Part shown: in pieces, positions 56,510 through 64,000 of the stretch | Numbering within the stretch: position 1 is the stretch's first letter | How the letters are laid out: every line of letters starts with the position of its first letter | Assembly (NCBI GenBank): GCA_016081115.2 | Contig: JABTTQ020000117.1 | Coordinates: 97,737 to 161,736, forward strand | DNA from: Rehmannia glutinosa | Lineage: Eukaryota > Streptophyta > Magnoliopsida > Lamiales > Orobanchaceae | Reading direction: 5' to 3' | Length of the DNA stretch: 64,000 bases | Notes under the pieces: generated by a model | What the model saw: only the letters and a program-made list of their open reading frames with translations | Told to the model about the DNA's origin: nothing | Database searches by the model: none | Program-made: the position numbers and the translations under genes

Positions 56510-59500
56510 TGGCACCTTCTTATGATTGCGAAAAGTTAGGCGAGAAAATCCACATTGGATTGACCGTGGATTTTGAGGGCCTTGTCAAGCAAGGCGTGAC
56601 AAGGCTCTGCGAAGAAGATAGGTGATAAGCTTGGGAAAAGGCGGTCTCAATCCCTTTCGACAATGGAGTTCTACACCTATTTGGAAGAGGTTGAGATGTT
56701 TTATGTGACGCATTTGAGGTTCATGACGATGAGATCCGCTCATCAATCACATCGAGAGAAATCAATTTGACTTCTCTGAGACTTAGCGCTTTTGTTATCT
56801 CCTTCTTACGGTTTGAAGGAAATTCTCGAGAAGGATATTAATTTAGGCTCTTTGCATGGAAGGAAATAGCCAAACACGAACAACTGCGAAACCCGTCTAA
56901 TCAACCAAGAAGTCGGTGATCAAAGCGACTACCACAAGTTGATGGAAGTGGTAGCGAAGTGTGTTGACATGAAGTTTGAAAGCTTCAATAGAACATGCAG
57001 GACCAAGTGGCGATTATGGAAGAGAAGAAAGTTAATTGGTGAGTTCCTTTTTGGCAAGGTTTGTGCTAAACTATGATGAACAAAGCCATTACTAAAGCAA
57101 CGAGTGTTTGAAAGCTCACTCGGATATGGCACGGTGCTAGGTAATTTAATGGAGATGAAGGGTATTCCTCTTAGGAATGGGAAACCCTTTCATGTGAACA
57201 AGAAAATGTTTAGGCGAATCTCTCAATTTGCCAAGCGTGAAAGCCCATACAAGGAAGGTGGATACAAGCGGGGAATCGGTGACCCTTCTCCATGGACAAG
57301 GTTGCGTCCAAAATCTATTCTCTAAGCCCATCCAAAAAAGAAGAAGGCACTGCCGCCACCGTGCCTCTGTGGCCGAGAATGACTCCCCAACTCCTTCTCG
57401 ATTATCAAGAAAAAGCTGTTTGTGCCTTGGAAGCGACTCTGAAGAAGCTGAAAATGGCGGAGAATTTCTTTGCCATTGAAGAGAGACCTAGAAGAAGTTG
57501 AGGTTCCATTGGTAAAGACAATGAGAAGACTTGTGAAAAGTCTGAGATTAGCTACGCCAACTAAATCGGCACAACTCTTGAGAAAAGGCTGGCGAGGAAG
57601 AAGCGTGACAAACATCGAAAGATAAGAGTGGTGTAGAAGCCACGATAAGGAAGAAGGCTGATGTTCTTTGAATAGCGAGACTTTGAAAGAGTCGGTGTTA
57701 GGAAACAATGAAGAAAGCTGGAAGCAACGGTGACCAAGGTCATGAAAAGTTAGTTGTTGATCTCCTCAAGGCGATGCGAGAATAGTGAGGAAGAAAGGGC
57801 TCCTCTTAGGCCCATGCGGGAAAGATGATGATCTTCAAGTCTATCTCTGCATGCCCGGACATACAAGAGATGCTACAATTGAGAGGTCTTGGAAGGTGAG
57901 CGAAGCGGATGCAATTTCAAAGCCCTTAGTTCATTGAGGAGGAAGAATACCTCACAGGTTTTAGGAAATATTGGTGTCCGAACATGTTTGGATGAAATTC
58001 TTTGCACCAATATCCTCTTTGACAAAGTAGGACAAAAACTTAAGGCAATTGAGAAAGCCAAAAGGCGGTTGAGGAATCTAAAAAGCTTCACACTTGTGCT
58101 TTCTTTGAAGCCCCGAATATGTGACAACCGGCACTAGCGATGTGATGTCGAAGAGATGAGACTGCTTGTGCGATGAGAGGTTGGCCGAGGCAAGCAATCA
58201 AAGAGTCAGGAGTTGCACGGGAGACCTTGCGAAGGGGCACAGGAGAGTCATCTTCTATGTTAATCTCTCTGAGACCATATATTTTGGAGATGGTGAGGAC
58301 TATCGATCTTCAACCTCACATGTGCACTCAGGGACATAAATCCCGGGAAGATTGCGATGAAGCTAAGGATGGTGATGAAGAGGGCACTTAGCCAAGCCTA
58401 CCCTAAGAAATGTGTTGAGACACACCTATCGAGTGAACACTGTTGGACAAACAATAGGAGTCTCAAGTTTCCGGTGATCCACATTGTTCGTGACTGGGTG
58501 GTACGCCAATGCGAGGGGGAAGCTGCAAACACCACGATCGGGTTGGAGGCTATTGGAGACCTTACCAATTTGAAGATTGAAGGAGAAGATGTGGAAATTA
58601 ATGAAAAATAGAGTAGGGTTGTGATGCTCGGATAGTTTGGCCATCTCGGCTAAAATCGATTCTTATTTTTCAAGCCGATGAAGGCGCAAATGCTTAATAA
58701 GGCAAAAGATGGACAAGAAGCCAGGGCGATTGGGAATTTGTTGGCTCTGTGAGTGCAATCCTAGAGGTTGAGAGCTCAAAGGATGCCAATGAAGACCTAA
58801 AGCGGCTCGATCTGTTTGAAGGGATTAATCCGAACCATCTTTGTGGTTAAAAGCGCACAAGGGAATGTTGAAGGCCCAATAGGTTGAGGCTGTTAAGGGT
58901 AATGAAGGCGTGGTGGAGACTTCCTTGGTAAATCGGTGAAGAAGAAATGGCGGCTCCTCAAACGAGAGTCAATTGAAAATAAGAAATTAGTGCTTTGCAT
59001 GACTCTGAAACCGTCTCTGTGGAATTTTTGGACAATGATGCGAAGGTGAGTCCATTCAACAAGATAATGTGAATATGACCCATAGGTTGTTGTGGCTAAG
59101 ACAAGAAAGGCAAGCGACAAATCTTCCATTTCCAAGTTTACAACTGGTTGATGGCCCACCCCTATGGTGCCATCACCATCTATGATCTTGATAAAACAAG
59201 CGAGGAAAAGGTAACTCAAGAAGAATAACACCTTTGAGACCAATGAAGTTCTTAAGACGGTGAGGATCGATCGGCAGGTGGCTAACACAGTACCGCAGAT
59301 GATGATCTTGATGATCTTGAAAGCAGTGAGGCACATGAGGTGAAGCAAGCATCAAAGGAAAGGAAAAGTTCACGAAGGAGAAGTGGGAGAAATTCCTTGG
59401 TCCCAGGATGAACTTTTTGCCGAGTACTTTCCATTTGTTGCGGAAGTACCATTGGAGACCAGTCTACTACTCAAAGTGCTAAGTCACTATCAACATTCGT

Positions 59501-61120
59501 AGATGAATTCGAGACTCCAAATGAGCGAAGTAGTGCGTTTGGATTTGATTTTGATGCCGTATGGCTTTGAAGAAGCGATCTGCTAATTCAGGTGACTTCA
59601 GGAAAGCCTTCAAGGCTATTTGTGCTGAAATAGAGAACATGGTGAAAGGATTTGCAGCTACGAATCAACGACTTGATAATCGTGATGCAACATTTTTGGA
59701 GACATTCGGGGCACTATGCTAAGGATAAGGGAATGGACAACACGAGACCAAAGCACTTAGGCATGAGCAAGTCGGCTACTTCAAGTCACTTTTGTTTGCT
59801 AAGTTAGTGATTTGGAGTCTTGAGAATGCTAAATTTCGCGGAGAGACGGAGGGATCATATCTTTAGGATGGACCGGTCATACAAAACGGACATGGAGTTG
59901 TTGAAATCTCAACCTGAGGCGGACCTTCTCGAGTCGAGAAGCCAACATGCTTGCTTGAGATGATGGTGATGAACACAAAAATGAAGCTAATGGCTACTAA
60001 GGTGAAGGCTACGAGATCGTAATTTAGAATGACACACTCCACAAGTCGTGAGAAGATGGACTTGACAAATCTAAGTGGACTTAATCCTTGGTATACCCTC
60101 GGCCGACTCTCCTGGTGATGATGCCAAAAAGGGGGAAGATAGCGATAAGGGGTAAGATAGTAGGGAAAAAGGGCGAAGAAAGTGAAGTGAAGAAGCCCCC
60201 TCACGAAAATCATGCTTGGAAAAAACCCCAACTAGGCTCGGTCACGATTCTCTACTAAATTGAAAATTTCACAGGTTTATGGTGAAGAGAAAGTGAGTTA
60301 GCTTCAAGAAATCTCGAGCAACAATTGAAGCTGATTTGGCCAAGGTGGATGAAAGCGATTAGGCGCATAGAAAGTCTAAAGCCAAGTTCAATGGTCCCAG
60401 GTGGTTTACTTAAGGACTCTCGGTGGTAAGCCCACAAGGAAATTACTCGCTCTTGATCGTGGGATCAAGATCTTAGAGGAATTCCAAACTCTTAAGTTGA
60501 AGGATTCTTCAGGGAATGACTCTACGGGGAATCGTGGATTTATCTGGGGAGAAGGGTTTGGAACTATGTCAATCAGCCGAGAAAGGAGCGGGACTCGGGA
60601 AGCGGAGACATCAAACTTGAGGGCTCAACCGCGTGTAGTACACTCCCAAAGGAGGACACGGGCGAGAAAAGGGATGTATTGGTGGAAGTGGAAAAGCGCA
60701 GGGAACTCCACCACCAAGGCCTAAAGTTGTTCGATGTAAATCCCCGCAGAAGAAAAGGACTGATATCTTGGGTTAGAATTTAACGGCGGAAAATAGGGAA
60801 GTGGCCAAAAAAATGAGGAGGCGAGGAGAAGGCAAAGAAAGAAGAAAATAGAAGGCTCGATCATGAATGGTGAGAAAAGCGACCAAAAGGGAAGACTACA
60901 TTTGCAAAAGAGCCTACAAGAAGAAGAAGAGAGAAAAAGAAGAAGAAAAGCGAGAAAAAAAAAGTTGAAGATGATAAAAGAAGAGCGAGAGGAAGAAGGC
61001 AGAAAGAAGAAGGAAGCAATTGAGGCGTTCAAGACCGTTGAACCCCTTCATGTTGTATCTTTACATAAATATAAATACACATACACTTGTAAGTACTTTG
61101 TTTTTTTGTATACATTGTAA
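56510..61120 (+). pseudogene. ORF3 (post-pol, env-like position) of SIRE element A
   Basis: A start at 56510 reads MAPSYDCEKLGEKIHIGLTV, DFEGLVKQGV, homologous to the MASTHDYVKLGKQIHTG start in element B. Further pieces are a basic segment at 57104-57500 (GIPLRNGKPFHVNKKMFRRI, LLLDYQEKAVCALEATLKKL), coiled-coil-like stretches near 59600-60000, and a Lys/Glu-rich tail at 60863-61040 (QEEEERKRRRKARKKK). The same layout in both copies shows that this is a real long ORF of the family, about 4.6 kb in span. Function is unknown. No clear membrane segment was seen. The frame is broken roughly every 200 bases. Confidence 0.6.
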
Positions 61121-61237
61121 AAGCTTTGTAAGTGCTTGAGAATGATATGTTCAATAAAATGACATATTCAATACAATCATTCTTTGTTTATGCAGTACTA
61201 TTTACTTTGTTGTTTTTATTTAAGTTTTGGCATCATC

Positions 61238-61249
61238 GAAAGGGGAAAT
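61238..61249 (+). promoter_or_regulatory. Polypurine tract of SIRE element A
   Basis: GAAAGGGGAAAT immediately before the 3' LTR. Confidence 0.9.
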
Positions 61250-62686
61250 TATTAGAAAATTTATGTAATAGATTTTGATGATACCATGTAAAACTTAGAT
61301 TAGGAAGTTGGCACCCCAATTCAACCGTAAATCAACATAATAGATAGGACTACGTTTCACGTAAAAGTGGAAGTAGCCAAGATTGAAGATTGCGAACTCA
61401 TTGAAGATTAAAAGAAAATTCTTTGCTGCGGTAACCTGAATAAAGTGAAGTCAAGTATCGATCAGTGACGGAAAAGTTTGTCTCAATCGACCTATTTACA
61501 AGACAAAGTCATTCATTGGAGTTGGTATCCAAAGGGTTATACAAACGAAAAGGATCAAAGAAATTTGAAAGAGATGCTGTTTTCAAACAAAAGTCAAAAG
61601 TTTCACGGAAATATGCATGTGTCAAAGCCTACCTAAAGATGTTTTGCGAAAGAGTGAAAAAAGCAAGGAACCGATGAGATGTACCTAAAAAATCTGCAGA
61701 GATTAAGGAAAAGCTGCGGTGCATTAAATTCAAGGTATAGTCTACATCAAGGCGCAAGACAAACAAGCCCTGACAACTTCTGAGAAGTGGAGTTTTGTAA
61801 ATGCTTCTATCTCTTCAATGATACATTTTCAAAACCATTTTATAAAGTGAGAAACTTAGAGAAAACAACTTATGCACCGAGACACAAAAGAGAAATCAAG
61901 CAAAGCAATATCTCTCAAGCATTCAATATTATCCTTGCTTTCAAAACTTGAAATCGATCCAACACATTCGAAGTGAAGGAAAGACAACTTCATTTTGTTG
62001 AAGAGGAAAAACTTGTTTCAAGAACAAGGGTCTACTCTCCAAGGTTGAAGGAGGTGTAGTAGGTTCGGATCGACGAGAAGCTTTGAACTGTTGAATTTTG
62101 TGTGAACATATCCAAAGGTGTGAAGGAGCTGAAGAGCAGCGGCAACCTTCTTGTGAAGAAAGAGTTTGATCCCGGGAGCGACTTGTGAGTGATAAAAGTT
62201 GTCTCGTTGTAACCATTTTGTAATCAAGTCAAGTTACACTAGTGTATTCCTTGAGGGGGTTGGAGAAGAATGGATTAGAGGAGTTACCCCTCGAACCACT
62301 ATAAATTGCTTGTGTCTTTTACATTCAGCACACTTACTTTCTTGCTTATATTTATAATTGTTGTTTGTTAATTTGCTAAGTCAATTGATAATAACCTAGC
62401 TCAAACAAGTGTTGAAAAATATATTCAAAACAAAGGGTGAAAAGTCTTCCATTTATTAAAAACTAAGTCAAGTTATTATTTTAAAGTGTTAATGAATCAA
62501 CTAAGTTATACTATCAATAGTTTAGTGAGTACATTGAGGCTAACTCTTTGTGTAAGTCAACCTGGCACCCACTCAATGACTTAGGTGACGGCTTGAACCA
62601 ACTCTGAATTTATTAAAAGGACTAAAATGAAAAATTGGTAAGTATATTCACCCCGATTTCTGAGCTTTCCCATCACAGGACCTACA
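61250..62686 (+). repeat. 3' LTR of SIRE element A
   Basis: 1437 bases, starting TATTAGAAAA (the expected TG is mutated to TA) and ending GGACCTACA. A TATAAAG box at 61841-61847. It is strongly diverged from the 5' LTR, with a recurrent loss of CTG and CAG motifs. Confidence 0.88.
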
Positions 62687-62691
62687 TAGAT

Positions 62692-63790
62692 GATATAGAT
62701 CGAGTTATATCAACCGAAATACGACGAGAGAATTGATCCATGTTATTATGATGTAGTAAGGGATCATATGATTCATGGTCCATGTGGTGATGTCGGAAAA
62801 ACTCGCCATGTATAGGCGATGATCGTTGCACGAAACATTTTCCCGGAAAATTTGTGGATGCAATATTTATTGATGAAGAAGGTTATCACGTGTTATAGAT
62901 ACGGGAAAGATGGTCGGATAGTTGAGAAAAAATGTTGTGCCTCAGAAAAAGATATATGCGTCATAATCGCATAATGTCAGTTGTTATTCAAATATGGAGC
63001 TCACATAAACATAGAATGGTGTAACCAGTCGGTCGATTAAGTATTTGTTCAAGTATGTCAACAAAGGAAATGATCGGCGTGGCTTGACATCATTTTATAC
63101 AAGCACCAATGATGAGGACTCGGGTAAAATTATTGATGAAGTGAGCATCTATTATGATTTGTGAGGTATATATCGTCATGTGAAGGCGGCATGGAGGTTA
63201 TTAGGATTTGAGATCAATATAAATATCCTTGATTGAACGACTGCTTCAATCTTCCGAATGGCGGAGAATGTTATTTTCGATGATAACAAAGCGAATAGGC
63301 GATGTGCTTAAGAAAGATTTAGTTAAAGAAAGCATATTTTAGCATGGTGTATGCAAACAAAATATATCCAAGCGTGAGCTATCTATGTCTGCCCTAATAA
63401 ATTTCACATGGAAACCAAAACTCATAAAGTGGATGCCAAGACAATTAGGAAAATCAATGGGTCGAAAGTGTATTTCGTCCCTCCAAGTCTTTGGTGATAT
63501 ATACTATTTTGGTTTTTTATCAATATTATACGTGGTGCTACATGTCGTGATGATTACAAGAAGGTCAATGGAATTCAACACTCTTCGTACCATGAAGCTT
63601 GCTAGCTCTTGGTTTGTTAGAAGCATTTCGAGAAGTATATTACGCCATCAATTAAAGCGAGTCACTGTGGCATCTGCCGAGAGACCTTTAGAAGTTTGTT
63701 TTACACGTCATTGCTCTATTCAACCTTTGGCGATCCGTAAAGTATGAGAGATAAGTGATTGTGATATATTTTTGATGATATTCTATATAG
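62692..63790 (+). pseudogene. Helitron Rep/helicase gene, continuation after the insertion
   Basis: Resumes with DDIDRVIST and MIHGPCGDVGK, then NIEWCNQS and the Rep tyrosine motif KYLFKYVNK (KYxxKYxxK, 63039-63065), RAWRLLGFEIN-like residues near 63190, LSMSALINFTWKPK at 63380-63420 and VYFVPPSLGDIYYF near 63470, all in Helitron order leading towards the helicase domain. It is in at least five frames. The helicase motifs themselves (Walker A and beyond) are not reached before about 63790, so they lie outside this window or are lost. Confidence 0.88.
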
Positions 63791-64000
63791 CGACGATTCC
63801 TTCTCCAACATCAAGGTATTAACTAAAGTATTATATGTTAAATCTCATATATTGTTTTCTAATAACATCATTTTATATATCGTACTATTTTTAAATTAGT
63901 ATTATTTATCTAATTTCATATTTTTTCTCTTCGAATCTGATCTTGGGTGATAATGAAATAAAAATTGTACATTTGGAAATTGAAATTGTTTTGACAAGTC
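63791..64000. other. AT-rich DNA at window end
   Basis: Possibly an intron of the Helitron gene. No further motif recognised. Confidence 0.4.

Larger units (their letters stand above)
35137..62686 (+). mobile_element. SIRE/Maximus-type Ty1/copia element A, 27.5 kb including nested element B
   Basis: LTRs at 35137-36598 and 61250-62686, an initiator-Met primer-binding site, gag with zinc knuckle, protease, integrase, reverse transcriptase and RNase H in copia order, then a 5-kb ORF3 region and a polypurine tract. Without the nested element (41258-55183 plus one target copy) it is about 13.6 kb. The long post-pol region, the MEAN.. gag start and the coiled-coil between gag and protease point to the SIRE/Maximus lineage. 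LTRs are clearly diverged and all genes are frameshifted, so the copy is dead or badly sequenced. It split a Helitron Rep gene. Confidence 0.92.

Noticed and set aside
57322..60231. Minus-strand frames of 84-151 codons in 57.3-60.2 kb
   Set aside because: Antisense to ORF3 of element A. Leucine/phenylalanine-rich only because of complementarity to Glu/Lys codons.

Overview
The window is transposon-dense plant nuclear DNA, most likely from a eudicot. The evidence is AT-rich sequence with AT/AC, ATT and TTC microsatellites, 5-base target-site duplications around long LTR elements, tRNA-Asp and initiator-Met primer-binding sites, plant CACTA and hAT signatures, and a Rep/helicase-type Helitron with an RPA1-like companion. 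I found no gene that looks intact. Almost every long reading frame is an antisense shadow or a piece of a broken transposon gene. Species cannot be fixed from the sequence.

Left part (1-9.3 kb): AT-rich DNA with a probable Helitron 3' end near 1806. It is followed by a mosaic of duplicated blocks. 3026-7402 is a copy of 18600-22960, 7401-7862 repeats part of that block again, 7861-7883 is a 23-base scrap of RPA1-like sequence, and 7884-8651 is a copy of 28534-29248. 9309-16562 is a complete 7.25-kb LTR element of Ty3/gypsy type (Athila/Tat-like) on the minus strand with a GATAC target duplication. It keeps gag and protease remnants but no recognisable reverse transcriptase, RNase H or integrase.

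Middle part (16.5-32 kb): a decayed multi-exon RPA1-like gene of Helitron type on the plus strand, whose last exon is repeated in tandem four times. After it come an LTR-like block, a 3.04-kb solo-LTR-like element with a GGTAC duplication, simple tandem repeats, and a 1561-base non-autonomous CACTA element with 29-base perfect terminal inverted repeats. Two gene scraps on the minus strand follow: a Ulp1-like protease tail and the C-terminal part of a plant aspartyl protease.

Right part (32.5-64 kb): a Helitron Rep/helicase gene on the plus strand, with a 354-base hAT-like MITE near its start. It is split inside the Rep domain, between the HUH motif at 35083-35091 and the tyrosine motif at 63039-63065, by a 27.5-kb nest. 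The outer element is a Ty1/copia element of SIRE/Maximus type on the plus strand (35137-62686). It is itself split in its reverse transcriptase by a second element of the same family on the minus strand (41258-55183, ATAAG duplication). Both carry a long extra ORF3 region after pol.

The insertion order is readable: Helitron first, then SIRE element A, then SIRE element B. Paired copies differ repeatedly at CTG/CAG sites and at homopolymers, which suggests that part of the frame damage may be a sequencing artefact at methylated plant CHG sites rather than biology.
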